From positions 344,177 through 408,176 of the forward strand of contig SUZI01000002.1 in assembly GCA_015060005.1 (NCBI GenBank): DNA of 64,000 nucleotides, read 5' to 3'. The translations under genes were made by a program, and so were the position numbers. This DNA comes from Rikenellaceae bacterium (GTDB lineage: Bacteria; Bacteroidota; Bacteroidia; Bacteroidales; Rikenellaceae). Under the pieces are notes generated by a model. The model ran no database searches, was not told where the DNA came from, and saw nothing but the letters and a program-made list of their open reading frames with translations. Below, one piece after another: positions 36,297-44,731 of the stretch. The stretch's first letter is position 1, and every line of letters starts with the position of its first letter.

Positions 36297-37823
36297 TTAC
36301 TCCTCGGAGTATATCTCCTCTCGAGGTAGGAGCGATGGCAGGTTGGCTGTGTGTAATACCCATATAGCCCACGCTGCTGCTGCCTGCTGCTGATACTCGG
36401 CTATGCTCTTTTGATAGGTGTCGCGTTCCGTGTGCCATATCTCATAATAGCTGAAGTTGTAGCCCTTCACGTCGGTCCACTCGCCCAGCTGCAATGTGGG
36501 GACACCCTTCACATCGAACGATGTCTCATCGTTACCTCCTACGCGTGTAGGTACTTTGCGAGGCTTTAGCTCCGATATCGTAAGAGGGTAGTCGGGATAT
36601 ATATCGCGAATCCATTTGGCAGCCACCTCATACTCCTTGACAAGTGAGGCAGGTGCTGCAAACGACGTGTATGGCATAGGGCCTCCGTCGCGATTAAAGA
36701 CATTTGATATCTTTGGTAGCAGGTCGCTGTGCTGCTCCACCCACGCCTGTGAGCCTACTAAACCAAACTCCTCGGCGGCAAATAATATAAATAGTATACT
36801 CCTCTCGGGCTTTGCCTCGGCAGATGTGAGCATACGTGCCACCTCCATCACAACCGACACTCCCGAGCCGCAGTCTACGCCTCCCGAGGCTACGTCGTAT
36901 GAGTCCAGGTGTGCTCCTACGATGACGTACTCGTCGGGATGTTTGCTGCCCTCGATGCGTGCCACCACGTTGTGATATGGCACAGGACCCATCTGGAAGT
37001 GGTTGCGGATGTCAAACTCTAACTCCACGTGGCGTCGCTCCTTCACCATCTCATATATGAGCTCATACTGATGTTCGTCGAGCTTGATATCGGGTACGGT
37101 TGGCAGCGAGTCAAATGTTACGCCTCCCTTCACCACATCCGCGTCGTATAGTGCTGTGATAGGTACGGGTGCCGCCTGTATGAAACCTAACACTCCCGCC
37201 TCAATCATCTCGTTGTAGAAGAGGGCAGGTGTGGTTGTGTCAATAGGTTTCTGCTTGCTTCTGTCGCGAGCTACGGTGCGGTTGTATGCAGCAATCTCGG
37301 CATTTGATTTAATGATGCTATCACGCATCTTCTCTGTCTCGGCATTGTGTCGCAGAGCCCATCCTCGGCTCTTGCCTTCGACCAACACCCACGCACCACG
37401 CAGCTGCGACTTCATACGGTCAAAGTCGGCTTGTGTGCGAGGCTCTATTACGACGTGTCCTCGTTCAGGACCCTTTGTTCCCGAGGTGTATGATGGTGTG
37501 GCAAAGTGGAGTGTCATACTCTGCTCGCCATACATCCTACCCCACCAGCCGCCGCGGTTAAATCCTATCGACATATCGCCCACCTTCTCGAGCGACACCT
37601 CTAAACCCCACTCCTCGAAACATTTGGCAGCCCACTCTTCGGCGTTCTGCAATGCGTCAGAGCCGGTTACTCTGCCACCTATGCGGTTGCAGAGGATATC
37701 CAAGTGTTGCATCGTGCGGTTGTCCTCACGTGCTATACGTTGCAGCTCGCGATAAACTTTGTTTTGAGCTTGTAGCGTTGTACCGAATGATAGCAGCAAT
37801 AGTGCCAGAAAAAGTCTCTTCAT
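36297..37823 (-). CDS. M28-family zinc aminopeptidase/carboxypeptidase, secreted
   Basis: The 508-residue protein has a signal peptide (to TTLQAQ), so it acts in the periplasm or outside. The catalytic domain holds the di-zinc motifs of M28: the His and Asp of GAHLDSYDVASGG and VDCGSG, the EE pair of FAAEEFGLVGS, the Asp of NRDGG and the His of YEIWHTERDT. A PA-like insert lies between the N-terminal part and the catalytic core. It may trim peptides released by surface proteases. A terminator hairpin lies only about 15-20 bp before its start codon, which is unusual for a promoter region. Confidence 0.92.
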   Translation of the reverse strand: MKRLFLALLLLSFGTTLQAQNKVYRELQRIAREDNRTMQHLDILCNRIGGRVTGSDALQNAEEWAAKCFEEWGLEVSLEKVGDMSIGFNRGGWWGRMYGEQSMTLHFATPSYTSGTKGPERGHVVIEPRTQADFDRMKSQLRGAWVLVEGKSRGWALRHNAETEKMRDSIIKSNAEIAAYNRTVARDRSKQKPIDTTTPALFYNEMIEAGVLGFIQAAPVPITALYDADVVKGGVTFDSLPTVPDIKLDEHQYELIYEMVKERRHVELEFDIRNHFQMGPVPYHNVVARIEGSKHPDEYVIVGAHLDSYDVASGGVDCGSGVSVVMEVARMLTSAEAKPERSILFILFAAEEFGLVGSQAWVEQHSDLLPKISNVFNRDGGPMPYTSFAAPASLVKEYEVAAKWIRDIYPDYPLTISELKPRKVPTRVGGNDETSFDVKGVPTLQLGEWTDVKGYNFSYYEIWHTERDTYQKSIAEYQQQAAAAWAIWVLHTANLPSLLPREEIYSEE

Positions 37824-37837
37824 AATGTAACCTAACC

Positions 37838-37864
37838 AAAAAGAGGCTGACCGCAGCCAGCCTC
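37838..37864 (-). terminator. Terminator/attenuator just before the M28 start codon
   Basis: GAGGCTG (37843-37849) pairs with CAGCCTC (37858-37864) around an 8-nt loop, and on the minus strand the T-tract (37838-37842) follows. It ends the ROK kinase transcript, but the M28 ATG comes only 14 nt after the T-tract. Unless transcription starts inside this small gap, M28 expression must read through the hairpin. Confidence 0.75.
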
Positions 37865-37962
37865 ACAAATTAATATAATGTGCACAACTTAATCAGAAGT
37901 TGTATAACGAGAGCTAATTTTAATGGTAGGTGAATACCCAATTAGCCTTGTTAGAGAACTTC

Positions 37963-38970
37963 TTAGATGTTTCTCTGCCAGATAAGAGCCGAAGCACCTA
38001 AGATAGCTGCATTCTTACCCTCGATACCCGATGGGAGCAACTTTACCTTATTCTTAAATGTAGCCAACATATTCTCCTCCATATACCACTTGGTAGGCTC
38101 GAAGATAAGCTCGCCAGCCTTTGCCAAACCACCGAAGAGGATGATAGCCTCTGGAGATGTTGTAGCCATCAAATCAGCCAATGCCTTACCCAATACCTCG
38201 CCTGTGAAACGGAATGCCTCCTTAGCGATAGCGTCGCCCTTCTTGGCAGCTGTTGAGAGCATTACAGCCTCGAACTTAGAGTAAGGGATATCACGCAACT
38301 CACTGTCGCAGCTCATCTTTGCCATCAACTCGAAAGCTGTACGCTTGATACCTGTTGCCGAGGCGTAAGCCTCCAGACAACCCTTTCTGCCACAACCGCA
38401 GTCGCGACCGTGTGTACGGCTGTCAACAGCGATATGACCATACTCGCCAGCGAAACCATCGTGTCCATAAATCATCTCGCCATTGCTAACGATACCTGAG
38501 CCAAGACCTGTACCGAGAGTGATTACAACGTAATCCTTCATACCCTTTGCACTACCGAATACGCCCTCGCCGATAGCTGCTGCGTTAGCATCGTTTGTGA
38601 TAGCTACGCTTACGCCTGGGAATGACTTCTTGATGTCGTCAACGAAGTGGAACATACGACGAGACTCGTCTGGGTTAGGCTCATCGTCGCGGAACTTCCA
38701 CAAGTTAGCAGGGGTCTCAATCATACCTGTGTGGTAGTTTGCGTTAGGAGCACCGATACCAATACCGATAAGCTCAAAGTCGAATGATACGCTACCGATG
38801 AGTGCGTGCATAGCCTCGCACAATGCGTCTACATAGTCCTGATAATCATCAAATTTCTTATAACGCTCGGTTGAGATTGCAGACTCACAGAAGATAGTAC
38901 CGTCCTCGTCAACGAGACCAAACGCAGTGTTTGTGCCGCCGATGTCGATACCCATAGCTAATTTTTTCAT
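37963..38970 (-). CDS. ROK-family sugar kinase, glucokinase-like
   Basis: The 335-residue kinase starts at MKKLAMGIDIGGTNTAFGLVDEDG, which has the phosphate-binding loop. The ROK zinc site is present (EYGHIAVDSR, then CGCGRKGCLEAY), and the catalytic Asp lies in TNDANAAAIGEG. An in-frame upstream codon would add 19 low-complexity residues (TKPKNNNKLK); the internal ATG is preferred because it gives the normal ROK N-terminus. The promoter at 39080-39111 leaves a leader of about 100 nt. It likely phosphorylates glucose in the cytoplasm; other hexoses are possible. Confidence 0.9.
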   Translation of the reverse strand: MKKLAMGIDIGGTNTAFGLVDEDGTIFCESAISTERYKKFDDYQDYVDALCEAMHALIGSVSFDFELIGIGIGAPNANYHTGMIETPANLWKFRDDEPNPDESRRMFHFVDDIKKSFPGVSVAITNDANAAAIGEGVFGSAKGMKDYVVITLGTGLGSGIVSNGEMIYGHDGFAGEYGHIAVDSRTHGRDCGCGRKGCLEAYASATGIKRTAFELMAKMSCDSELRDIPYSKFEAVMLSTAAKKGDAIAKEAFRFTGEVLGKALADLMATTSPEAIILFGGLAKAGELIFEPTKWYMEENMLATFKNKVKLLPSGIEGKNAAILGASALIWQRNI

Positions 38971-39079
38971 AATGTAGGTTTTAAGTTTATTGTTATTTTT
39001 AGGTTTTGTGATAGTCAAAGTTTTCATTTTTTATCTATTGCTTAAGCTGATGATGTGTATAAAGGGCTAAAGCCAACAC

Positions 39080-39111
39080 CAAAGTTAATAATAAAATTCT
39101 TTTTCTTCAAA
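39080..39111 (-). promoter_or_regulatory. Promoter of the ROK kinase gene
   Basis: On the minus strand, TTTG (39108-39111) is followed after exactly 20 bp by TAACTTTG (39080-39087), a full match to both Bacteroidota elements. It overlaps the region upstream of the plus-strand promoter at 39120, so the two may compete. Confidence 0.75.
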
Positions 39112-39119
39112 CTTTTTCT

Positions 39120-39127
39120 TAATTTTG
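39120..39127 (+). promoter_or_regulatory. Putative promoter of the polyprenyl synthase operon
   Basis: TAATTTTG matches the -7 consensus. The -33 region is T-rich (39098-39104) without a clear TTTG. Transcription would start near 39133, about 35 bp before the first start codon. Confidence 0.55.
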
Positions 39128-39168
39128 GGGCATAAAGATACTATTTTGAGATATTTTAAGCTGATAAT

Positions 39169-40140
39169 ATGAAGACTAACGAGCAGACACTCTCGCTTTT
39201 TGAGAACTATTTGGCTCAAATTCAGTACCCTGAGGAGCCGCAGCAACTCTACAATCCGATAATCTACTCTATGTCGGGTGGAGGCAAGCGATTGCGTCCT
39301 GTATTGTTGTTGCTCTGTTGCGAGGCTTTTGGCGGAAATCTTACGGAGGCACTGCCGGCAGCTGCTGCTGTGGAGATTTTCCACAACTTCACGCTTCTGC
39401 ACGACGACATTATGGATAACTCGGCTGTGCGTCGTGGTAAGCCTTCGGTCTATGCCAAGTGGGGCGGCAATGTAGCTATCCTCTCGGGCGACGCTATGAT
39501 GATAGACTCGTTCAGTCGGCTCTCGGCTCTGCCACAGGAGAAGCTGCCACGTATTATGGAGATTTTTACCCGTATGGCGTTGCAGGTGTGTGAGGGCCAG
39601 CAGTACGATATGGATTTCGAGCGTATGGAACGAGTATCGGTTGTGGAGTATATGCGAATGATTGAGCTCAAGACTTCAGCTCTGCTGGCAGGCTCGGCAA
39701 TGATAGGAGCTGTTATGGGAGGAGCTTCGGCAGATGATTGTCAGAAGATATATCGTTACGCTCTGGAGCTCGGTTTGGCATTTCAGCTGCAGGATGACTT
39801 GCTCGACAGCTACGGTGATGAAGAGTTGGGAAAACCTATTGGTGGCGATATCTTAGAGGGTAAGAAGAGTTGCCTGATGCTCAATGCTTTGAGTCGTGCC
39901 GATGAAGCTGACAGGGTCCTGTTGCGTACTCTGCCTTTTGATGAGACGTTGCCTGCCGAGGAGCGTATCGCTCGCGTCAAGGCTATCTATGATAAGTACG
40001 ACGTGCCACACCTTATCAACCAGCAGATTTCGACACGCTTCGACAGGGCTCTCGCTATTTTAGATACGCTCTCTATTGAGTCAGAGCGAGTTGAGCACCT
40101 GAAGGTGTTTGCACGTAGTTTGATGAAGAGAAAAAAGTAG
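39169..40140 (+). CDS. Polyprenyl diphosphate synthase
   Basis: The 323-residue enzyme condenses isopentenyl diphosphate units onto an allylic primer. Both aspartate-rich motifs are intact: DDIMD (in LLHDDIMDNSAVRRGKPS) and DDLLD (in QLQDDLLDSYGDEELGKPIGGD), along with GGGKRLRP near residue 33. Chain length cannot be fixed from sequence alone; farnesyl, geranylgeranyl or the longer menaquinone side chain are all possible. The two menaquinone genes in the same operon favour a quinone side-chain role. Confidence 0.9.
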   Translation: MKTNEQTLSLFENYLAQIQYPEEPQQLYNPIIYSMSGGGKRLRPVLLLLCCEAFGGNLTEALPAAAAVEIFHNFTLLHDDIMDNSAVRRGKPSVYAKWGGNVAILSGDAMMIDSFSRLSALPQEKLPRIMEIFTRMALQVCEGQQYDMDFERMERVSVVEYMRMIELKTSALLAGSAMIGAVMGGASADDCQKIYRYALELGLAFQLQDDLLDSYGDEELGKPIGGDILEGKKSCLMLNALSRADEADRVLLRTLPFDETLPAEERIARVKAIYDKYDVPHLINQQISTRFDRALAILDTLSIESERVEHLKVFARSLMKRKK

Positions 40141-40143
40141 TAT

Positions 40144-41406
40144 ATGATGATACGTAGAAGCGAAATAGAGATAATGGCACCCGTAGGGTGTATGGAGTCG
40201 TTGCACGCAGCCATCGCGGCGGGAGCAGATGCGGTCTATTTTGGTGTTGGTGTTTTGAATATGCGAGCTCGCTCGTCGGTGAATTTCACACTCGACGACT
40301 TAGCTGCCATCGTTGCCATAGCCCACGCCGCAGGCGTAAAGACCTATCTTACAGTCAATACGGTGCTTTACGACAACGAGATGAAGGATATGTGTGCTGT
40401 CATCGACCGTGCCTCGCAGGAGGGTGTCGATGCGATTATCGCAGCCGACGTGGCAGCCATTATGTATGCACGTCGCATAGGTATGGAGGTGCACATCTCT
40501 ACACAGTGCAATATCTCTAATGCTGAGGCAGTTAAGTTCTATGCACAGTGGGCTGATGTGGTTGTTCTGGCACGTGAGTTGAGCTTGGAGCAGATAGCCC
40601 ATATCGCTCGCGAGATTGAGAGCAACGAGATTGTAGGTCCAAGTGGCGAACTCGTTAGAATAGAGATGTTTGCACACGGTGCGTTGTGTATGTCCATCTC
40701 GGGAAAATGCTACCTGAGCGAGCACGAAGAGGGTTGCTCGGCAAATCGTGGTGCGTGCCGCCAGATATGTCGTCGTAAGTATACGATAAAGGATATGCAG
40801 ACCGGCAGAGAGCTCGCTGTGGATGGTCGTTATGTGCTGTCGCCCAAGGACTTATGTACGATAGACTTCCTCGATAAGTTTATCGCAGCGGGTGTTCGCG
40901 TGCTGAAAATCGAGGGTCGAGCACGTGGTGCGGAGTATGTGAAACGTGTTGTTGAGAGCTACGATGCAGCTCTGAAGGCGATGGAGCGAGGCGAGTATAA
41001 CGCTCAGTATGCCAGCGAGTTAAAGGAGAAATTGGCAACGGTTTTCAATCGCGGATTCTGGGAAGGCTACTATGCCGGAAGACCAATGGCAGAGCATTGC
41101 AATAATTATGGCTCAGCAGCTACGGAACGTAAGATTTATGTGGGAAAAGTAACTCATTTCTTCAAGCAAATATCTGTGGCTGAGGTACTTACCGAGGCGG
41201 CAACGATAGACGAGGGTGAGTCGCTACTATGGATGGGAGAAACCTCTGGAGTAGTGGAGCAACGTGCTGAGGGACTGATGTTTAACGAGCAGCCTGCGAC
41301 ACATATTCCGAAGGGAGTCAAGTGCTCTATCAAGGTGCCACAACTGCTTCGAAAGGGCGATAAACTATATAAAATGGTTCCTACAGAGCCCTCGATGGTT
41401 CAGTAA
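40144..41406 (+). CDS. U32-family protein (tRNA/rRNA hydroxylation type)
   Basis: The 420-residue product opens with EIMAPVGCMESLHAAIAAGA, typical of U32. It has the cysteine cluster CMSISGKCYLSEHEEGCSANRG then ACRQICRRKY (about residues 180-210), which in TrhP/RlhA-type relatives supports an iron-sulphur centre and prephenate-dependent hydroxylation of RNA. Related UbiU/UbiV proteins act in oxygen-independent quinone hydroxylation. The family is called peptidase U32, but proteolysis is doubtful for this subgroup. It lies 3 bp after the synthase gene. Confidence 0.85.
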   Translation: MMIRRSEIEIMAPVGCMESLHAAIAAGADAVYFGVGVLNMRARSSVNFTLDDLAAIVAIAHAAGVKTYLTVNTVLYDNEMKDMCAVIDRASQEGVDAIIAADVAAIMYARRIGMEVHISTQCNISNAEAVKFYAQWADVVVLARELSLEQIAHIAREIESNEIVGPSGELVRIEMFAHGALCMSISGKCYLSEHEEGCSANRGACRQICRRKYTIKDMQTGRELAVDGRYVLSPKDLCTIDFLDKFIAAGVRVLKIEGRARGAEYVKRVVESYDAALKAMERGEYNAQYASELKEKLATVFNRGFWEGYYAGRPMAEHCNNYGSAATERKIYVGKVTHFFKQISVAEVLTEAATIDEGESLLWMGETSGVVEQRAEGLMFNEQPATHIPKGVKCSIKVPQLLRKGDKLYKMVPTEPSMVQ

Positions 41407-41448
41407 AAGTGTGAAATCGTTAATTAAAACCTTAAAATTGTTCGATAT

Positions 41449-42843
41449 ATGTTTTCAGCTCAGATTTACGCAAAGCGACGTGCCGAGCTCATTTCGAGAG
41501 TAGGCTCGGGATTGATTCTTCTTCCCGGAAATGTGGAGTCGCCATTTAACTATCCAAACAATACATATCCTTTCAGACAGGATTCGACATTCCTCTATTT
41601 CTTCGGACAGAACGTGCCATCGTTGGCAGCAGTGATAGATGCCGATAGTGGAGTGGCAACGATGTATGGTGATGACTTCACTGTTGAGGATATCATTTGG
41701 ATGGGACCACAAGCTAAGATTTCGGAGCTGGCAGCCGAGGTGGGTGTCAGCGAGTCGAAGCCTATGGCGAAGCTCTACGATGATGTGCGTGAGGCGATGT
41801 TGAAGGGTCGTCAGGTACACTACCTGCCTCCATATCGTGGTGAGACAAAGTTGATGTTGTGTGATTTGCTCGGTAAGAAGCCCGAGGAGTTGCACGCAGG
41901 CAAGTCTATCGATTTGATGTTTGCCGTAGCCGAGATGCGAGAGCGTAAGGGCGAGGAGGAGATAGCAGCCTTAGAGGAGGCATTTGAGATTGGTTATCAG
42001 ATGCATACAACCGCTATGCGTTATACACGCCCAGGTCGCACCGAGCACGAGGTGGCGGCTATGGTGGATGCTATGGCTCTGCGTTATGGTACGGGAGTGT
42101 CGTTCACAACAATCTTCTCGCAGCACGGTGAGGTGTTGCACAACCACGACCACTCGGGTATCCTGACAGATGGACGTTTGGTGTTGTGTGATTGCGGTGG
42201 CGAACATAAGAATAACTACGTCTCGGACCACACACGTACATTCCCCGTTGGTGGAAAGTTTACTCAAAAGCAGAAGGATATATATAATATAGTATTGCGT
42301 GCTCACGATGCGGCGGCAGAGGCTCTGCGACCAGAGATGATGTATACGGAGTACTCTGACGTGGCAGCACGTACCATACTCGAGGGCTTGAAGGAGCTGG
42401 GTCTGGTGTGTGGCTCGGTGGAGGATGCTATGGCTGCCGGTGCGGCTTATCTCTTTATGCCTCACGGACTTGGACACGGTATGGGATTGGATGTGCACGA
42501 CTGTGAGAATATCGGCGAGCGTAGCTTCTCGTTGGAGGAGGTCATCGAGCGAGCAAAGCAGGCGGCTTGTTGTATCACACGTCAGTATTGGCGTTTGGTG
42601 CCAGGTACCGTGCTATCGGATGAGCCTGGAATATACTTCGTGCCAGCATTGATTGATAAGATGCGTGCCGAGGGTAAATACAAGGGTATCGTGAACTATG
42701 ATAAGCTCGACGAGTATCGCGACTTTGGCGGTATACGTCTCGAGGATGATTTGTTGGTAACAGCCACAGGCTCAAAGGTTATCGGCAACAAGACTATCCC
42801 TATCAAGGTGGAGGATGTGGAGGCTATCGTAGGCGAGTGCTAA
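41449..42843 (+). CDS. pepP: Xaa-Pro aminopeptidase (M24B)
   Basis: The 464-residue cytoplasmic enzyme removes N-terminal residues that precede proline. The N-terminal creatinase-like domain (LPGNVESPFNYPNNTYPFRQ) is followed by the pita-bread domain with metal ligands in LCDCGGEHKNNYVSDHTRTF, FMPHGLGHGMGLDVHD, LSDEPGIYF and GGIRLEDDLLV. All five ligands (D, D, H, E, E) appear present. Its stop codon overlaps the region where the mqnB start lies, so they are co-transcribed. Confidence 0.93.
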   Translation: MFSAQIYAKRRAELISRVGSGLILLPGNVESPFNYPNNTYPFRQDSTFLYFFGQNVPSLAAVIDADSGVATMYGDDFTVEDIIWMGPQAKISELAAEVGVSESKPMAKLYDDVREAMLKGRQVHYLPPYRGETKLMLCDLLGKKPEELHAGKSIDLMFAVAEMRERKGEEEIAALEEAFEIGYQMHTTAMRYTRPGRTEHEVAAMVDAMALRYGTGVSFTTIFSQHGEVLHNHDHSGILTDGRLVLCDCGGEHKNNYVSDHTRTFPVGGKFTQKQKDIYNIVLRAHDAAAEALRPEMMYTEYSDVAARTILEGLKELGLVCGSVEDAMAAGAAYLFMPHGLGHGMGLDVHDCENIGERSFSLEEVIERAKQAACCITRQYWRLVPGTVLSDEPGIYFVPALIDKMRAEGKYKGIVNYDKLDEYRDFGGIRLEDDLLVTATGSKVIGNKTIPIKVEDVEAIVGEC

Positions 42844-42845
42844 TT

Positions 42846-43382
42846 ATGGATAAGCCTGTATTTCTCTTTCCGACAGAGGCTGAGGCTGCGGCATTCATAC
42901 GACTGATGCCCGAGGCTGAGGTGGTAATCATCGGCGTGGGTATGGCAGAGGCGGCAGCGATGACAGCTCGCTACCTCTCGCTCAAGCCGACACGCGATGT
43001 GGTGTTGTGTGGTATTGCCGGTGCGTGCGATGAACGATTAGTGGTAGGTCGCGTCGTGGAGGTTGTCTGCGACAGAATAGCCTCATTGCCAGGACAATAT
43101 GCCAAGGAGTATCGCTCGGAGAGGAGCACGGGACTGGAGCCGGCGGAGGCTTTTACGGTAAATGCCTCTGGTGAGGCGTTGGGATATCTTGCGGAGAGTA
43201 GTATGCCCGCTGTGGAGCAGATGGAGGGTGCTGCGGTAGCCGCTATGTGTGAAGCTATGGGGGTGGAGCACTTCTGCCACATAAGGGCTATCTCAAACCG
43301 TGTGGGCGAAAGTCGCGATAAATGGAGAATAGAGGAGGCTGTGGCAGTCCTGGGAGGTATAGTGTCGCAGTTGTTTAAGTAG
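42846..43382 (+). CDS. mqnB: Futalosine hydrolase
   Basis: MqnB splits futalosine into hypoxanthine and dehypoxanthinyl futalosine in the futalosine route to menaquinone. The 178-residue product has the nucleoside phosphorylase-like motifs VVLCGIAGACDERL and QMEGAAVAAMCEAMG, and the Asn/Arg region FCHIRAISNRVGESRD. The ATG at 42846 is preferred to a GTG at 42837 that lies inside the previous gene. The gene directly after it is mqnD, which supports the assignment strongly. Confidence 0.88.
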   Translation: MDKPVFLFPTEAEAAAFIRLMPEAEVVIIGVGMAEAAAMTARYLSLKPTRDVVLCGIAGACDERLVVGRVVEVVCDRIASLPGQYAKEYRSERSTGLEPAEAFTVNASGEALGYLAESSMPAVEQMEGAAVAAMCEAMGVEHFCHIRAISNRVGESRDKWRIEEAVAVLGGIVSQLFK

Positions 43383-43397
43383 CTCATTGATAGTAAT

Positions 43398-44171
43398 ATG
43401 CTGTTGAAACTACATATCTCACCCTGTCCTAATGACACCTTTATGTTCGATGCGATGATAAACCATCGTATTGACTGCGAAGGGTTGTGTTTCGATGTGG
43501 AGTATCACGACATTGAGGAGTTAAACGATGGGGTGTTGCGTGGCAGAGCCGACATAAGTAAGATAAGTTGTGCGGTGCTGCCGGAGATAGTCGATAGTTA
43601 CCAGCTTTTGGATGCCGGAGCAGCATTAGGTCGTGGAAATGGCCCTCTGTTAGTGAGGCGAAAGGGTGAGAGTATGCCTCTAAGGAGGATTGTAGTACCT
43701 GGGCTGCACACGACAGCTAATATGTTGATAAAAAGGTTGTTTCCGCAAATCTCAGAGCGTCAGCCTATGCTCTTCTCGAAGATTGCAGAGGTGGTGGAAC
43801 GGGGCGAAGCAGATGGTGGTGTGCTCATTCACGAGGGACGTTTTGTGTATCATCGCCGTAACTTGGAGTTGGTTGCCGACTTAGGCGAAGAGTGGGAGCG
43901 TAGAACAAATCTGCCTCTTCCGTTGGGTGGCATAGTGGCAAAAAGAGAGTTGCCGACGGAGGTAGTGGAGCGTGTAGAGAGGGTGCTTAGGCGGAGCATA
44001 GAGTACGCATTTGAGCATAGAATGGCGTCGCGAGAGTATGTGAAACAGCACGCCCAGGAGATGGAGGATGAGGTGATAGATAGCCATATTTCACTCTTCG
44101 TAAATGACTATTCGCTCAGCTTAAGTGAAGAGGGCAGACGGGCTATTGAGCTGCTGACAGGAGTGAAATAG
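43398..44171 (+). CDS. mqnD: 1,4-dihydroxy-6-naphthoate synthase
   Basis: MqnD cuts cyclic dehypoxanthinyl futalosine to form dihydroxynaphthoate. The 257-residue protein has the expected periplasmic-binding-protein fold features: LHISPCPNDTFMFDAMINHR at the start, GRADISKISCAVLPEI, the GRGNGPLLV segment, and EGEADGGVLIHEGRF-type residues (VVERGEADGGVLIHEGRF) with the catalytic histidine. It ends the operon and is followed by a perfect terminator. MqnA, MqnC and MqnE are not in the window. Confidence 0.9.
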   Translation: MLLKLHISPCPNDTFMFDAMINHRIDCEGLCFDVEYHDIEELNDGVLRGRADISKISCAVLPEIVDSYQLLDAGAALGRGNGPLLVRRKGESMPLRRIVVPGLHTTANMLIKRLFPQISERQPMLFSKIAEVVERGEADGGVLIHEGRFVYHRRNLELVADLGEEWERRTNLPLPLGGIVAKRELPTEVVERVERVLRRSIEYAFEHRMASREYVKQHAQEMEDEVIDSHISLFVNDYSLSLSEEGRRAIELLTGVK

Positions 44172-44205
44172 GGTGGCGTAAAAAAGAATATAATTGGATT
44201 ATATC

Positions 44206-44238
44206 GGGTTGCAAAGTTTGGCTCTTTGCAACCCTTTC
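44206..44238 (+). terminator. Terminator of the polyprenyl synthase-mqnD operon
   Basis: GGGTTGCAAAG (44206-44216) pairs perfectly with CTTTGCAACCC (44224-44234) around a 7-nt loop, followed by TTTCTG. An 11-bp perfect stem is strong, although the T-tract is short. Confidence 0.85.
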
Positions 44239-44555
44239 TGTTGTCGGTAGCAGGTGGTGGATGCGAGGTGGATGGTTCTGTCGACTTTTGAACTATCTTC
44301 AGCCGCCCATTTTCGGGGCAAGCCATTAGAGAAAATTTTCATTTTTGATAGGTTGTTGTCTATTTTGACACTCGAAAACGGGCGATTTGTTGGGCTTTTT
44401 TGAGAGGTGAAATGCAAAATATGCCCCGTAGAGTCTTTTGTGAGCGGTTTTTGCCTCCCTGATGAGTTTATATAAAGTGATTTATTAAAAAAAATCTATA
44501 TCATTAGGTGTAGAAATTAAATCAAAATTTATGATTTCTCATAGAGAAAAAGAAG

Positions 44556-44563
44556 TATCTTTG
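44556..44563 (+). promoter_or_regulatory. Promoter of second SusCD locus
   Basis: TATCTTTG matches the -7 consensus TAnnTTTG. No good -33 TTTG is present, as is common for regulated promoters that need an activator. The start site near 44570 leaves a leader of about 160 nt. Confidence 0.65.
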
Positions 44564-44731
44564 TTTGATTAAGTGTGCGTAGAGTGCTGTGAGAGTGGAT
44601 TTTGGCACCGAGTGGCGAGCGATGGCGGCTGCAACGAGGGGCTTCAGCAAGAGGCACAAGCGTGGAAGTAAAATCGCAAAACAATAAAAAACTTAAAATA
44701 TTAATTAACTTAAAATTAAAACTTTCTATCT

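Larger units (their letters stand above)
44172..44731 (+). other. 560-bp spacer with terminator and long SusC leader
   Basis: From left to right: the terminator at 44206-44238, an A+T-rich stretch without recognisable genes, a promoter at 44556-44563, and a leader of about 160 nt. The first half of the leader is G-rich (for example gcgagcgatggcggctgc), the second half is almost pure A/T. No tRNA, riboswitch or credible small gene was recognised. A short open frame at 44602 overlaps the SusC start and was rejected. Confidence 0.75.

Noticed and set aside
41449..42843. Aminopeptidase P as part of the first SusCD peptide system
   Set aside because: It has no signal peptide and sits in a different operon; a general cytoplasmic role is more likely.
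44570..44731. Riboswitch in the leader of the second SusC gene
   Set aside because: No known riboswitch core was recognised; the second half of the leader is almost pure A/T and cannot form stable stems.
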